NCBI RefSeq assembly: GCF_002443155.1
Contig: NZ_CP023667.1
Coordinates: forward strand, 2,542,001-2,606,000
Origin: Alcaligenes faecalis
GTDB taxonomy: Bacteria > Pseudomonadota > Gammaproteobacteria > Burkholderiales > Burkholderiaceae_B
DNA length: 64,000 nt
Reading direction: 5' to 3'
The notes under the pieces: generated by a model
Databases searched by the model: none
The model's input: the letters and a program-made list of their open reading frames with translations, nothing else
Told to the model about the DNA's origin: nothing
Part shown: positions 8,493 through 19,334 of the stretch, piece by piece
How the letters are laid out: each line of letters opens with the position of its first letter
How positions within the stretch are numbered: the stretch's first letter is position 1
Made by a program: the position numbers and the translations under genes

Positions 8493-9797
8493 GGCTCTAC
8501 CCCATAAGCGGGGGATGCGCATTCACTAGACACGGTTGATCACACCGCTCCACCCGCACTGAGCCAAGACTCTCATGCGGTAATTCTCAAAGTTCCTGAC
8601 CCCATACGCACGGCGTGAGAGCATTTCCATCTTGGTGTGGAAGCCTTCAGTAATGCCGTTGGACTTGGTGAATCGCCACATCCTGACGATGGGTTCGAGC
8701 CATGATTTTAATGTGGCGGCCAGCGCCCTGGCCGGGCTCTGCTCAAACTGCTCAATCAACGCCAGGAATTGGGGCATCATCTTTTGAGCCCTCTTTCTTT
8801 TCAAGCTCTTCATCACCAAGAATCCATTTAACTGCTGCTTGGCGAAGTACAGCGCCCGCAGCACCGGCTCCTGAGCCAAGTACTGATGCAGATTCTCCTT
8901 CTGCATGGCGGTCAGCTTCCAATGGTGACGGCGCATCAGGCTGAGCAACCCCCGGTTCTTGCGACCCTGGGGGTCATACTGCTGCCACAGCTTCAGGAAG
9001 TGCTGGTTCACCAGGCGCACGACATGGAAACGGTCAGCCACGATGATGGCATTGGGGAAGTACTGCTGAGCGATCCGGCGATACGTCTCGGACAGATCCA
9101 TCACGATCACCCGCACATTCTCCTTACCCGGCAAGCGTTTCAAATAGCTGCGCAAACTCGCCTCTGAGCGGCCCAACACGACATCGAATACTTTGTGATT
9201 CTTCAGGTCGACCAGCGTGGTGGCGTAACCGCGTTTGCGAGTGAAGAAGTGTTCATCAATCCCAAGCACCTGCGGGCAGCTGCGCCCAGAGAGCTCCGAC
9301 ACGCGTCGCTTGATGAACGACTGATACCAGCGCTCCACCGTCGCACTACCGACGCGGTGCGTATGGGTCAGCTTGCGCTGACTCACGCCACCCTCGTGGG
9401 CCTCAAAGACCTCCAACCGATACGTCTCGGTCGAACGTAGCCGGGGCAGAATCCCGGCGAAACGGTGGCGAAAATACCGGTTGCAGTCGGTGCAGTGGTA
9501 CTTGGGAACGCGCAGGTGCAGCACGACCAGCTTATTGCCCTGTCGCGTGTGCTTGAGCGTGCGTTGATGAGTCGCCTTGATGCGCACTTGGTTGCCTGCG
9601 CAATGCAAGCAGGCGGGCCGCTTACGCGGCCGCGTCCATACATGAATATCCTTTGTTCGTTTGACAGCCTGGACCACCAGCCCAGGGATCCCTAGGATAG
9701 AATCGATTGGGGACATCGGCATTGCTTCCGTTAGACAGGTTCTTCGCAAAAACAAGTCTAGCGAATGTCGATCGTCCCCCTTTTATGATGTAGAGCC
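8493..9797. mobile_element. Complete ISL3-family insertion sequence (1305 bp)
   Basis: The ends are inverted repeats starting GGCTCTAC (left 8493-8500; right, as GTAGAGCC, 9790-9797). Similarity continues inward: the left end reads CCCATAAGCGGGGGATG and the right ATCATAAAAGGGGGACG, and both then share ATTC-CTAGAC. Both ends are flanked by the exact 8-bp duplication CAAAAAGC, the target-duplication length typical of ISL3. One intact transposase fills the element. Perfect target copies and an undamaged gene suggest a recent, possibly active insertion. It entered the 5' arm of the terminator that follows tRNA-Leu(TAA). Confidence 0.95.
8526..9722 (-). CDS. ISL3-family transposase
   Basis: 398 residues from the ATG at 9720-9722, chosen because GGAAG lies 3 bp upstream; the frame is open a little further, to 9755. 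The N-terminus has a zinc-finger-like part (CLHCAG and, later, YHCTDCNRYF), then a helix-turn-helix region, and then a DDE catalytic core with likely residues in QVLGIDEHFF, VIVMDLSETYRR and GITEGFHTKMEMLSRRAYG. Full length with no stop or frameshift. It reads towards the two tRNA genes, so its transcript could run antisense into them, since no terminator is seen between 8403 and 8526. Confidence 0.93.
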   Translation of the reverse strand: MPMSPIDSILGIPGLVVQAVKRTKDIHVWTRPRKRPACLHCAGNQVRIKATHQRTLKHTRQGNKLVVLHLRVPKYHCTDCNRYFRHRFAGILPRLRSTETYRLEVFEAHEGGVSQRKLTHTHRVGSATVERWYQSFIKRRVSELSGRSCPQVLGIDEHFFTRKRGYATTLVDLKNHKVFDVVLGRSEASLRSYLKRLPGKENVRVIVMDLSETYRRIAQQYFPNAIIVADRFHVVRLVNQHFLKLWQQYDPQGRKNRGLLSLMRRHHWKLTAMQKENLHQYLAQEPVLRALYFAKQQLNGFLVMKSLKRKRAQKMMPQFLALIEQFEQSPARALAATLKSWLEPIVRMWRFTKSNGITEGFHTKMEMLSRRAYGVRNFENYRMRVLAQCGWSGVINRV

Positions 9798-9805
9798 CAA
9801 AAAGC
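9798..9805. repeat. Target-site duplication, right copy
   Basis: CAAAAAGC immediately outside the right end of the ISL3 element, identical to 8485-8492. Confidence 0.92.
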
Positions 9806-9829
9806 CCACTACGCATAGTGGGCTTTTTT
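9799..9829. terminator. Bidirectional terminator regenerated by the target duplication
   Basis: 13-bp stem (9799-9811 with 9816-9828), loop CGCA, A-run before and T-run after. It originally ended the tRNA-Ser/tRNA-Leu transcript on the plus strand and probably also the amidohydrolase on the minus strand. Its first arm now begins inside the right target duplication. Confidence 0.88.
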
Positions 9830-9942
9830 GTTTCCCCAACCATCGAATGGGGCAGTAACCATCTGCCGCTATACAAGCTGCATACGGCATACACACTGCC
9901 TGTTCAAACCCTGTCAATCAGAAAAACACTGCCAGGCTCCTT

Positions 9943-11700
9943 CTACGGAGCTGCGCTGTAGACCTGCCGACCGGCAAAGTAAGTCGCCAGAACCTGAGTG
10001 TCCTTCAAAGCCTCTACATCTACCTCCAGCACATCGCGATCCAGCACAATAAAGTCTGCCTGCTTACCCACCTCCAGAGAGCCAATTTCCCTCTCCATTC
10101 GGATAGCCCTGGCCGCGTTGATGGTATAGGCCCTGAACATACTGTCTTTATCCATACGCTCGCCTGCATTCAAACCGCCATCCGGCCCAGAGCGTGTCAT
10201 TGCATGATGTATGGCTTCCCACGGATTCGCCGTAGAAATAGGCCAATCACTAGCACCCACAATCACCGCTCCATGCTGCTGCAGCGACCGAGCTGGATAC
10301 TGACCCTGAAACTCCGAATCAGGAATATAAGGCTTGACCAGATCAAGCAGATAGTTATCAAGCTCGGCCCAGTGCAACTGCATGACAGCCATCACATCGA
10401 GCTGTTTAAAGCGGGGATAATCAGCCGGGCTTACCAACTGCAGATGCGTAATGGAATGCGGTACACCACTGCTACGCTTTTTGCGCGCCGACTCAATAGC
10501 ATCCAAAGATACACGCACAGCTCTGTCACCCAAGGCGTGGATATGCACCAGCCAGCCGCGCTGATCAATAGCATCAACCAGCTGCGTCATTTTGCGCTGC
10601 TCCAGCAACAGCTCGCCCTGCTTGCCAGAGTTTTCATAGCGGCCCAGCAAGGCTGCGCTTTGAGCCGGATACTCCAACACCCCATCAGCAAACACCTTGA
10701 TACCCGGCAAACTCAGGTTAGGGATGTGCGCAAAGCGCTTTCGGACACTATCAAGCCGCTCCAGGTCCGCCGCATCACTCTCCGGACTGGCCACCAGCAA
10801 GGCAGCAACATGAGCAGTTAATAAACCCGCTTCTGATAAAACCCGGTAAGCCGGCAATATGCCCTCTCCAACACTGCCAAGAGGTCGAGAAAACAAAGCC
10901 TCCCCCGGCCCGGCGTTGGCCGCCGGGTCCATCCAGGCCGTAATGCCATAGCGATTATTGGTTTCAACAGCGATTTTTGCAGCTGCCAGTAACTGCTTTT
11001 CAGCTGGTTTGGGCAAGATCACCGTCACCTTATCCAGTCCAGCATCCACCAACACCCCATCGGGCTGGCCATTACTGGCCACACCGATGGTGTGTCGAGA
11101 CTTCGCAGGCAATGACTGCACGTAAGCAGCGTCAATTCCCGCCTTTTCACGCATTGCCTGATTCGCCCAGGCCGTATGATAGTCAGCCCCCATCAGCAAC
11201 ACAGTCTGATGCTGCCAAGCCCCTGCATCCAGCAAAGCGCTCAATGACTCGGGCGCAGACCACACCGCAGGATTCACCCCAAACACCACCATAGGCACAT
11301 CTGGTCCGGACTCTTTTTCCGCCAGCCAGGTTTGCAATTGCTGAGCGAGCTCAAGCGGACTGAGCTCTTGATCCTCCAGGTTTGGCGCCAAGGCAGCCAG
11401 GCCCGCAAAAATAGCGTGGGAGTGCGCATCAATCAGGCCAGGCATAACGCGTCGACCCTCAAGGCTTAGCATGCGAGTGCTCGGTCCCTGATAGTGCAAG
11501 ATCTGTTCGCTCTTGCCTACGGCCAGAATTCGGCCCTGGCTCACGGCCATCGCCTCGGCATCAGGGGAATTGGTATTAGCGGTATAGATCTTCGCGTCCA
11601 GAAAGATCATATCCGCGACTTCATTAGCTCCAACGCTCCCCGTAGACCCCACTAGCATCACAGCACACAAGCACCTGAATAGCCTGTTTATCCCCATCAT
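9943..11700 (-). CDS. Exported amidohydrolase (YtcJ-like, amidohydrolase_3)
   Basis: 585 residues. The N-terminal 26 residues form a Sec signal peptide ending SVGANEVAD, so the enzyme should be periplasmic or membrane-anchored, unlike most cytoplasmic relatives. The metal-dependent hydrolase barrel is marked by GLIDAHSHAIFAG (HxH), GDRAV preceded by VHIHAL, and GASDWPIS, with the closing beta-sandwich motif IGSLEVGKQADFIVLDRD. The substrate cannot be told from the sequence; an amide, imide or formamide compound is typical. It stands alone, between a bidirectional terminator and a 340-bp gap. Confidence 0.88.
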   Translation of the reverse strand: MMGINRLFRCLCAVMLVGSTGSVGANEVADMIFLDAKIYTANTNSPDAEAMAVSQGRILAVGKSEQILHYQGPSTRMLSLEGRRVMPGLIDAHSHAIFAGLAALAPNLEDQELSPLELAQQLQTWLAEKESGPDVPMVVFGVNPAVWSAPESLSALLDAGAWQHQTVLLMGADYHTAWANQAMREKAGIDAAYVQSLPAKSRHTIGVASNGQPDGVLVDAGLDKVTVILPKPAEKQLLAAAKIAVETNNRYGITAWMDPAANAGPGEALFSRPLGSVGEGILPAYRVLSEAGLLTAHVAALLVASPESDAADLERLDSVRKRFAHIPNLSLPGIKVFADGVLEYPAQSAALLGRYENSGKQGELLLEQRKMTQLVDAIDQRGWLVHIHALGDRAVRVSLDAIESARKKRSSGVPHSITHLQLVSPADYPRFKQLDVMAVMQLHWAELDNYLLDLVKPYIPDSEFQGQYPARSLQQHGAVIVGASDWPISTANPWEAIHHAMTRSGPDGGLNAGERMDKDSMFRAYTINAARAIRMEREIGSLEVGKQADFIVLDRDVLEVDVEALKDTQVLATYFAGRQVYSAAP

Positions 11701-11990
11701 TGACTGTCTCCTGCATCAGCTTTTGATCATGCTCGGCCAGTACCCACCCAAGCGACAACTCAAACTTGGATCAGCATGACATCGCATCACTCTCTGTTTA
11801 TGGATTTTATGATTTCGACATCCAGACAGCGCTTAATAAAGCCCTGCAAACCCAAGACAAGCGCTACCAGAGCCAATGACAGATTTCCTCTAAAGCACGG
11901 AAGACCAAGGCCTTAGCCAAAATGCACAACGTTTAAACAAGGCGCATTCAAACCAGCCCCCCCCTCCAGCCCCGGGCAATGCCAAACGCA
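11701..11990. other. Intergenic region
   Basis: 290 bp upstream of the amidohydrolase and downstream of pnp. No gene is supported. It should carry the amidohydrolase promoter on the minus strand; no strong box pair was found. Confidence 0.4.
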
Positions 11991-12012
11991 AAAAACCCGC
12001 CTTTCGGCGGGT
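11991..12012 (-). terminator. Terminator of pnp
   Basis: 7-bp stem ACCCGCC/GGCGGGT with loop TTTC, flanked by A-run and T-run. It ends the rpsO-pnp transcript 28 bp after the pnp stop. Confidence 0.9.
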
Positions 12013-12039
12013 TTTTCTTCAAGCAGACTACAAGCGCTA

Positions 12040-14178
12040 TCAGGAAGCAGCAGGAGCAGCTGGGCCGCCTTGAGCTTCGATACCACCAATAGCCTTGATC
12101 GACAGACGCAGACGACCTTTCTCGTCAGCTTCAATGACCTTGACCTTAACAACCTGACCTACTTTCAGCACGTCATTGATGTTGGCGATACGGTAGTTGG
12201 CAATCTCGGAGATATGCAGCAAGCCGTCACGGCCTGGCAGCACTTGCACAATCGCGCCAAAGTCCAGCAAACGCATCACTGGGCCTTCGTATTCCTGACC
12301 CACTTCCACTTCAGCGGTCAGTTCTTTAATACGACGCTCGGCTTCGCGGGCCTTGTCCAGATCGGCGCTGGCGATCGTGATGGTGCCATCATCCGAAATA
12401 TCGATCTGTGTACCGGTTTCTTCGGTCAGGGCGCGGATGGTTGCACCACCCTTACCAATCACGTCACGAATCTTCTCGGGGTTGATCTTCACGGTCAGCA
12501 TGCGAGGCGCAAATTCGGACATCTCGGTACGGGAACCGTCGATGGACTCTTTCATCTTGCCCAGGATGTGCATACGGCCTTCGTGAGCCTGAGCCAATGC
12601 AACCTGCATGATTTCCTTGGTGATGCCCTGGATCTTGATATCCATCTGCAAGGCAGTGATACCTTTCTCGGTACCGGCAACTTTAAAGTCCATATCGCCC
12701 AGGTGATCTTCGTCACCCAGAATGTCGGTCAGCACAGCAAACTTGTTGCCTTCCTTGATCAGACCCATGGCCACACCGGCCACGTGATCTTGCACAGGCA
12801 CACCAGCGTCCATCATGGACAGCGAGCCACCGCACACCGATGCCATGGAGGAGGAACCGTTGGACTCAGTGATCTCGGACACCACACGGATGGAGTACTG
12901 GAAATCTTCAGCGGCAGGCAGCAAAGGGGTCAAAGCACGCTTGGCCAGACGACCGTGACCGATTTCACGACGCTTGGGAGCGCCGAAACGGCCGGCTTCG
13001 CCTGTGGCGAACGGAGGCATGTTGTAGTGCATCATGAAGCGATCGCGGTACTCGCCCATGATCGAGTCAATGATCTGCTCGTCTTGCTTGGTACCCAGGG
13101 TGGTCACTACCAAAGCCTGAGTTTCGCCACGTGTGAACAAGGCGCTACCGTGAGCACGGGGCAGAACGCCCAGACGAATGCTGATAGGACGAACGGTGCG
13201 GGTATCGCGACCGTCAATACGGGATTCGCCGCTCAAGATGCGCGAACGCACAATCTTGCTTTCCAGGTCGAACATCATGTTTTCAACGGCAACCATATCA
13301 GGCTGATCCTGACCGGCAGCTTCAGCTTGAGCCTTGACCGTTTCTTTAACCTGAGCGTAGACAGCACGCACCTGTTCGGTACGAGCCTGTTTTTCGCGAG
13401 TCTGGTAGGCCTGAGTCAGACCTTCCTCAGCAGCGGCGGTTACCGCAGCCAGCAGGCTTTCGTTAACAGCGGCAGGCTGCCAGTTCCACTCGGGCTTGCC
13501 GGCTTCTTCAACCAGTTCGTGAATGCAGTTGATGGCCGCTTGCATTTGCTCGTGAGCAAACACCACACCACCCAGCATGACTTCTTCGGACAATTGCTTG
13601 GCTTCGGACTCAACCATCAGCACTGCTTGTTCGGTACCGGCCACAACCAGATCCAGAGCCGAAGATTTCAACTGAGTAGCGGATGGGTTCAGTACGTACT
13701 GACCATCAACGTAACCCACGCGAGCAGCGCCCACAGGACCATTGAAAGGAATGCCGGAGATAGCCAGAGCAGCCGAAGCGCCGATCATGGCAGCGATATC
13801 AGGATCAATTTCAGGATTGACCGATACCGTGTGAATGATGACCTGAACTTCGTTGTAGAAGCCTTCAGGGAACAGAGGACGCAGTGGACGGTCGATCAGG
13901 CGGGAGATCAGGATCTCGCGCTCGGACTGGCGGCCTTCACGCTTGAAGAAACCACCAGGGATCTTGCCAGCGGAGTAGGTTTTTTCGACGTAATCAACGG
14001 TCAGAGGAAAGAAGTCCTGACCTGCTTTCGCTTCGCTTTTGCCAACAACAGTGGCCAACACAACAGTGTCTTCAATCGAAACCAGCACGGCACCTGACGC
14101 CTGACGTGCGATTTCGCCGGTTTCCAGAACGACGGTATGTTCGCCGTACTGGAAAGACTTGGTGACTTTATTGAACAT
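12040..14178 (-). CDS. pnp: Polyribonucleotide nucleotidyltransferase (PNPase)
   Basis: 712 residues. 3'-to-5' phosphorolytic RNA decay enzyme, trimeric, part of the degradosome in many bacteria. Two RNase PH-like domains (about 10-230 and 310-540), then a KH domain (around [24 protein letters not shown], abbreviated) and an S1 domain ([20 protein letters not shown]). The start at 14176-14178 gives [20 protein letters not shown] and follows AGGATTCTCCTA. The upstream frame to 14238 covers the rpsO terminator and is not coding. Located 89 bp after rpsO with a strong hairpin in between, as in the autoregulated E. coli operon. Confidence 0.98.
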   Translation of the reverse strand: MFNKVTKSFQYGEHTVVLETGEIARQASGAVLVSIEDTVVLATVVGKSEAKAGQDFFPLTVDYVEKTYSAGKIPGGFFKREGRQSEREILISRLIDRPLRPLFPEGFYNEVQVIIHTVSVNPEIDPDIAAMIGASAALAISGIPFNGPVGAARVGYVDGQYVLNPSATQLKSSALDLVVAGTEQAVLMVESEAKQLSEEVMLGGVVFAHEQMQAAINCIHELVEEAGKPEWNWQPAAVNESLLAAVTAAAEEGLTQAYQTREKQARTEQVRAVYAQVKETVKAQAEAAGQDQPDMVAVENMMFDLESKIVRSRILSGESRIDGRDTRTVRPISIRLGVLPRAHGSALFTRGETQALVVTTLGTKQDEQIIDSIMGEYRDRFMMHYNMPPFATGEAGRFGAPKRREIGHGRLAKRALTPLLPAAEDFQYSIRVVSEITESNGSSSMASVCGGSLSMMDAGVPVQDHVAGVAMGLIKEGNKFAVLTDILGDEDHLGDMDFKVAGTEKGITALQMDIKIQGITKEIMQVALAQAHEGRMHILGKMKESIDGSRTEMSEFAPRMLTVKINPEKIRDVIGKGGATIRALTEETGTQIDISDDGTITIASADLDKAREAERRIKELTAEVEVGQEYEGPVMRLLDFGAIVQVLPGRDGLLHISEIANYRIANINDVLKVGQVVKVKVIEADEKGRLRLSIKAIGGIEAQGGPAAPAAS

Positions 14179-14196
14179 TAGGAGAATCCTTACAAT

Positions 14197-14242
14197 AAAA
14201 AAACCGTGCACACAGCGAAACCAGTTCGCCGAATGCACGGTT
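14197..14242 (-). terminator. rpsO-pnp intergenic hairpin / terminator
   Basis: On the minus strand, AACCGTGCA pairs with TGCACGGTT (14234-14242 with 14202-14210), with an inner stem GCGAA/TTCGC, and is followed by TTTTTTTATT. It works as a terminator after rpsO and also forms the long double-stranded leader expected of an RNase III site upstream of pnp. Confidence 0.8.
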
Positions 14243-14267
14243 GTTTAGCGGGGAGCCAGCCCCGGTA

Positions 14268-14537
14268 TCACTTACGCAGACCGAGTTTTTCGATCAAAGC
14301 ACGGTAAGCGTCTGGATTACGACCTTTCAGGTAATCCAGCAATTTGCGACGACGGCTAACCATGCGCAACAGACCACGACGGGAGTGGTGATCCTTGTTG
14401 TGAGCCTTGAAGTGGCCGGTCAATTCGTTGATGCGAGCGGTCAGCAAAGCCACTTGCACTTCTGGGGAGCCTGTATCGCCTTGTTTACGCTGAAACTCGG
14501 AAACGATATCGACTTTTTTGATATCTGCAACTGCCAT
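14268..14537 (-). CDS. rpsO: 30S ribosomal protein S15
   Basis: 89 residues, full length. Primary 16S rRNA-binding protein of the 30S platform. The family signature [25 protein letters not shown] is present (residues 45-69), and the C-terminus reads [10 protein letters not shown]. First gene of the rpsO-pnp unit. Confidence 0.98.
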   Translation of the reverse strand: MAVADIKKVDIVSEFQRKQGDTGSPEVQVALLTARINELTGHFKAHNKDHHSRRGLLRMVSRRRKLLDYLKGRNPDAYRALIEKLGLRK

Positions 14538-14703
14538 TTTATTTAGCCTCTAAGACTTGCGTTAGGACCGAGGTGCCCTAACGTGTTGAAAATGAGATTG
14601 AGTGCACCGGACCCACTGGGCCAAGTGCAAGCAAACGATTATAACGAAAAACCGGGCAAGGCGTTAAGCATTTCAGCCTGAAAGCCCGCCCAAGCCGGGT
14701 ATT

Positions 14704-15471
14704 TTAGTTGTTTCCACGCCGAAGTCGCGCCAAGGCACGGGCACGACGCCAGCGCCAGGCCATGACGAACCAGCCCGACAAACCGTACAGGCAGAACAGC
14801 CCAAACAGGAAAACAGGTGGATCGGTAGATACAAACACAAAGACCAGCACGAAGAGCAGCATGGCCCAGAATGGCACGCTACGGCTGATCGCAAAGGACT
14901 TGCCGCTATAGAACGGCGCATTGGAGACCATGGCCAGGCCGGCATAAATGGTCAAACCGAAGGCAACCCAGGGAATCACGTTCACTTGCAAGGACAACTT
15001 GTTGTCCACCGCCAGCCAGACAAAGCCGGCCACCAGCGCAGCGGCTGCCGGACTGGGCAAGCCCTGGAAAAAGCGCTTGTCAACCACTTCAATATTGGTA
15101 TTGAAACGAGCCAGGCGCAGTGCCCCACCCGCTACGTAGATAAAGGAGGCCAACCAGCCCCAACGCCCCAGCCCCTGCATGGCCCAGACGTACATGACCA
15201 GCGCAGGCGCCGCACCAAAGGAAATCATGTCTGCCATGGAGTCATACTGCTCGCCAAAAGCAGACTGGGTATTGGTCAAACGAGCCACCCGCCCGTCCAT
15301 ACCGTCAAATACCAGTGCCAGGAAAATGGCGATGGCTGCCGCTTCAAAACGGCCATTCATGGCCTGCACAACGGCATAAAACCCCGCGAACAGATTGGCG
15401 GTCGTAAAGGCGTTGGGCAGAAGATAGATGCTACGCCGACGACGGGTTTCATCATTGAGCAAATTGGGCAT
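14704..15471 (-). CDS. pssA: CDP-diacylglycerol-serine O-phosphatidyltransferase
   Basis: 255-residue integral membrane enzyme making phosphatidylserine, the precursor of phosphatidylethanolamine. The CDP-alcohol phosphotransferase motif is seen as DGMDGRVARLTNTQSAFG continuing EQYDSMAD, with the required Asp residues. About six hydrophobic helices are present. The C-terminal tail is basic (WRWRRARALARLRRGNN). It lies upstream of rpsO in the same direction. The family commonly neighbours ilvC in beta-proteobacteria, as here. Confidence 0.93.
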   Translation of the reverse strand: MPNLLNDETRRRRSIYLLPNAFTTANLFAGFYAVVQAMNGRFEAAAIAIFLALVFDGMDGRVARLTNTQSAFGEQYDSMADMISFGAAPALVMYVWAMQGLGRWGWLASFIYVAGGALRLARFNTNIEVVDKRFFQGLPSPAAAALVAGFVWLAVDNKLSLQVNVIPWVAFGLTIYAGLAMVSNAPFYSGKSFAISRSVPFWAMLLFVLVFVFVSTDPPVFLFGLFCLYGLSGWFVMAWRWRRARALARLRRGNN

Positions 15472-15796
15472 AATTTATGCTTTAAGAGTTGTTGCTAAGG
15501 ACTGAACACTCAAATGTAGCATTGTCCACAAGGCTACAGAGTGCGAATAATTCCAGCAAATATAAGCCAGAGCGAACAGAAACGGCCAAGGGGCCTGCGG
15601 CCAGGGAGTTCGCGGATAAATAGTGGATTTTATCGAACTCGCTTGCGCACCACCCCGACAGGGGCACGATGGTCAAATCAAGCACTGCATTTTATCGCGC
15701 CCTCACCAATACGGCTATAAGACGAGTAGAAGGCGCTTCCAAGCTTTTCTTTAGCCCAAGCAGAGGCGGCGCTGAAGGCCAAATTCTTGCAGCAAT
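15472..15796. other. Intergenic region between ilvC and pssA
   Basis: About 325 bp without a supported gene. A 67-codon minus-strand frame (15482-15685) shows no family features and was not called. The pssA promoter should lie here. Confidence 0.4.
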
Positions 15797-15832
15797 AAAA
15801 AACCGGCTGACGCCGCAAGACGTCAGCCGGTT
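15797..15832 (-). terminator. Terminator of ilvC
   Basis: 12-bp perfect stem AACCGGCTGACG/CGTCAGCCGGTT (15801-15812, 15821-15832), 8-nt loop, followed by a T-run on the minus strand, 46 bp after the ilvC stop. Confidence 0.92.
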
Positions 15833-15878
15833 CAGGTTCAAGACCAGGACAGCTTATGGAACCGTCCCGATATCAAAC

Positions 15879-16982
<1,104 letters not shown>

Positions 16983-17110
16983 TCATTACTTCCAGAACAG
17001 GGCCACCGCGGTCTACACAGCGTCAGGCCGTGTTTACCCTTTATAAGGAGCCGCCTTGAAAAGCAGCTCCTTGAATAAAAGCGGTAATTATGTCCTGAAA
17101 AAGCCTTGGC

Positions 17111-17602
17111 TTACAGCTTTAAGACACGTTCGCCACGGCTGACACCAGAGACCCCGGTGCGCACTGTTTCAAGAATGGCCGTACGATCCAGCGCATTGAT
17201 GAAAGCAGCAATTTTGTCTTGAACACCGGTCAGTTCGATGGTGTATGTCTTGTCCGTAACATCAATGATGCGACCACGGAAAATGTCCGCCATGCGCTTC
17301 ATCTCTTCACGTTCCTTGCCCACCGCCCGCACTTTGATCAGCATGAGTTCACGCTCGATGTGAGGGCCTTCGGACAGATCCACCACCTTGACCACGTCAA
17401 CCAGACGGTTCAAGTGCTTGGTGATCTGCTCGATGACGTCGTCCGCCCCTCGGGTAACGATAGTCATGCGAGACAGGGTGTCGTCCTCGGTTGGAGCAAC
17501 CGTCAAGGTCTCGATGTTATAGCCACGGGCCGAAAACAGGCCGACCACACGGGACAGTGCGCCGGGCTCGTTTTCCAGAAGGATAGAAATGACGTGTTTC
17601 AT
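17111..17602 (-). CDS. ilvH: Acetolactate synthase small (regulatory) subunit
   Basis: 163 residues. N-terminal ACT domain begins MKHVISILLENEPGALSRVVGLFSARGYNIETLTV (quoted here as residues 1-35 in essence), the valine-binding regulatory fold; the C-terminal domain activates the catalytic subunit. Lies 10 bp after ilvI, same direction, so co-translated stoichiometry is likely. Confidence 0.97.
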   Translation of the reverse strand: MKHVISILLENEPGALSRVVGLFSARGYNIETLTVAPTEDDTLSRMTIVTRGADDVIEQITKHLNRLVDVVKVVDLSEGPHIERELMLIKVRAVGKEREEMKRMADIFRGRIIDVTDKTYTIELTGVQDKIAAFINALDRTAILETVRTGVSGVSRGERVLKL

Positions 17603-17612
17603 GATTCTCTCC

Positions 17613-19334
17613 TTACAGATCGTCCGGGCCCAAGAGCATTTCTGTCAGGCCGCGGCCTGCTTTCACCATCGGGAACACGTTTTCGGTTTGGTCCGTGATG
17701 AAGTTCAGAAATACCAGGCGGTCTTTGTGCGTGGTGAAGGCTTCGCGAATAGCGGGGACCACATCGGCTGGCTTGTCGATCTCCAGGCCCACGTGACCAT
17801 AGCTTTCCACCAGTTTGACAAAGTCAGGCAGTGCATCCACGTAGGACTCGGAATAACGCGAGCCGTAGTCGATTTGCTGCCACTGGCGCACCATGCCCAA
17901 ATAACGATTGTTCAGGCAAAGAACCTTGGGGCTCAAGCGGTACTGTTTACACGTAGACAGTTCCTGGATGTTCATCTGAATGGAGCCTTCACCCGTGATG
18001 ACGGCAACATCCTGGCCAGGGTTGGCCATTTGCACACCCATTGCGTAAGGCAAGCCCACGCCCATCGTGCCCAGGCCACCGGAATTGATCCAGCGACGAG
18101 GCTTATTGAATTTGTAGTACTGAGCCGCCCACATCTGGTGCTGACCCACGTCGGACGTCACGAAAGCGTTGCCGCCTGTCACTTCCCACAGGGATTCCAC
18201 CACAAATTGCGGCTTGATCAGTTCGTCCGACTTGGCGTAGGCCAAGGAGTTCTTGCCACGCCAGACATTGATCTGTTTCCACCAGTCGTTCAAGGAAGGC
18301 TGGTTCTGCGATTCCTGACGGCTTTGCGCATACAGCTCATTGAACTCGACCAGCACGTCCTTGACGCAGCCCACAATAGGCACATCAACTTTCACGCGCT
18401 TGGAAATCACGGAAGGATCAATATCAATATGGATGATCTTGCGTGGGTTCTGGCTGAAATGACGGGTGTTACCGATCACACGATCGTCAAAGCGTGCGCC
18501 AACTGCGATCAGGACATCGCAGTTTTGCATGGTCATATTGGCTTCGTAGGTACCGTGCATGCCGGGCATGCCGATATATTGATCAGCGGTACCAGGATAC
18601 GCACCCAGGCCCATCAAGGTGGTAGTACAAGGAGCACCACTTAACTTGACCAGCTCGTTGAGCTCGTTTTCTGCATTACCCAGCACCACGCCACCACCAA
18701 CGTAAATCAGTGGGCGCTCGGCGCTATTGAGAATCTGGACGGCTTTCTTGATCTGCCCCTGGTGGCCTTTGGTCACAGGCGCGTAGGAGCGCATCTTGAC
18801 CTCGCCACGCTTGGGCGTGTATTTGCACGTTGCAGTCGTAATATCTTTGGGGATATCAATCAGCACGGGACCGGGACGGCCTGTCGTGGCAATGAAAAAT
18901 GCCTTGCGAATGGTATCGGCCAAATCACGAACATCGCGCACCAGGAAGTTGTGCTTGACGCAAGGACGGGTGATACCGATGGCATCACATTCCTGGAAAG
19001 CATCTTCGCCAATTGCCTGGGTGCTGACCTGTCCACTGATAATGACCATCGGAATGGAGTCCAGGTAAGCGGTCGCAATACCAGTAACGGCATTGGTGAC
19101 GCCCGGGCCACTGGTTACCAGTGCCACGCCAACTTTCTGGGACGAACGGGAGTAGGCATCCGCAGCATGAACAGCGGCCTGTTCATGACGCACAAGAATG
19201 TGCTGAAAGCGGTCCTGCTTGAAGATTGCGTCGTAGATATAGAGAACAGCACCACCCGGGTAACCGAAAACGTGTTCCACGCCTTCGTCCGCGAGCGTGC
19301 GCACGACAATATCTGCGCCATTTAATTCAGACAT
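17613..19334 (-). CDS. ilvI: Acetolactate synthase large (catalytic) subunit
   Basis: 573 residues, thiamine-diphosphate-dependent. It condenses pyruvate to acetolactate, or pyruvate with 2-oxobutyrate, the first common step of branched-chain amino acid synthesis. N-terminal GADIVVRTLADEGVEHVFGYPGGAVL with the catalytic Glu in ILVRHEQAAVHAADAY; FAD-linked central domain; ThDP motif starting ITGEGSIQMNIQELSTC. The start at 19332-19334 follows AAAGGAAAAC; the frame is open to 19481, but the extension lacks family sequence. A terminator-like hairpin lies in the leader 240 bp upstream. Confidence 0.96.
   Translation of the reverse strand: MSELNGADIVVRTLADEGVEHVFGYPGGAVLYIYDAIFKQDRFQHILVRHEQAAVHAADAYSRSSQKVGVALVTSGPGVTNAVTGIATAYLDSIPMVIISGQVSTQAIGEDAFQECDAIGITRPCVKHNFLVRDVRDLADTIRKAFFIATTGRPGPVLIDIPKDITTATCKYTPKRGEVKMRSYAPVTKGHQGQIKKAVQILNSAERPLIYVGGGVVLGNAENELNELVKLSGAPCTTTLMGLGAYPGTADQYIGMPGMHGTYEANMTMQNCDVLIAVGARFDDRVIGNTRHFSQNPRKIIHIDIDPSVISKRVKVDVPIVGCVKDVLVEFNELYAQSRQESQNQPSLNDWWKQINVWRGKNSLAYAKSDELIKPQFVVESLWEVTGGNAFVTSDVGQHQMWAAQYYKFNKPRRWINSGGLGTMGVGLPYAMGVQMANPGQDVAVITGEGSIQMNIQELSTCKQYRLSPKVLCLNNRYLGMVRQWQQIDYGSRYSESYVDALPDFVKLVESYGHVGLEIDKPADVVPAIREAFTTHKDRLVFLNFITDQTENVFPMVKAGRGLTEMLLGPDDL

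Noticed and set aside
12070..14097. 675-codon open frame on the strand opposite pnp
   Set aside because: It is the mirror of a highly biased real gene; the sequence has no family features and no ribosome-binding site. Similar long mirrors opposite the porin, ilvC, serS, icd, ftsK, tadG and tadC were left out for the same reason.
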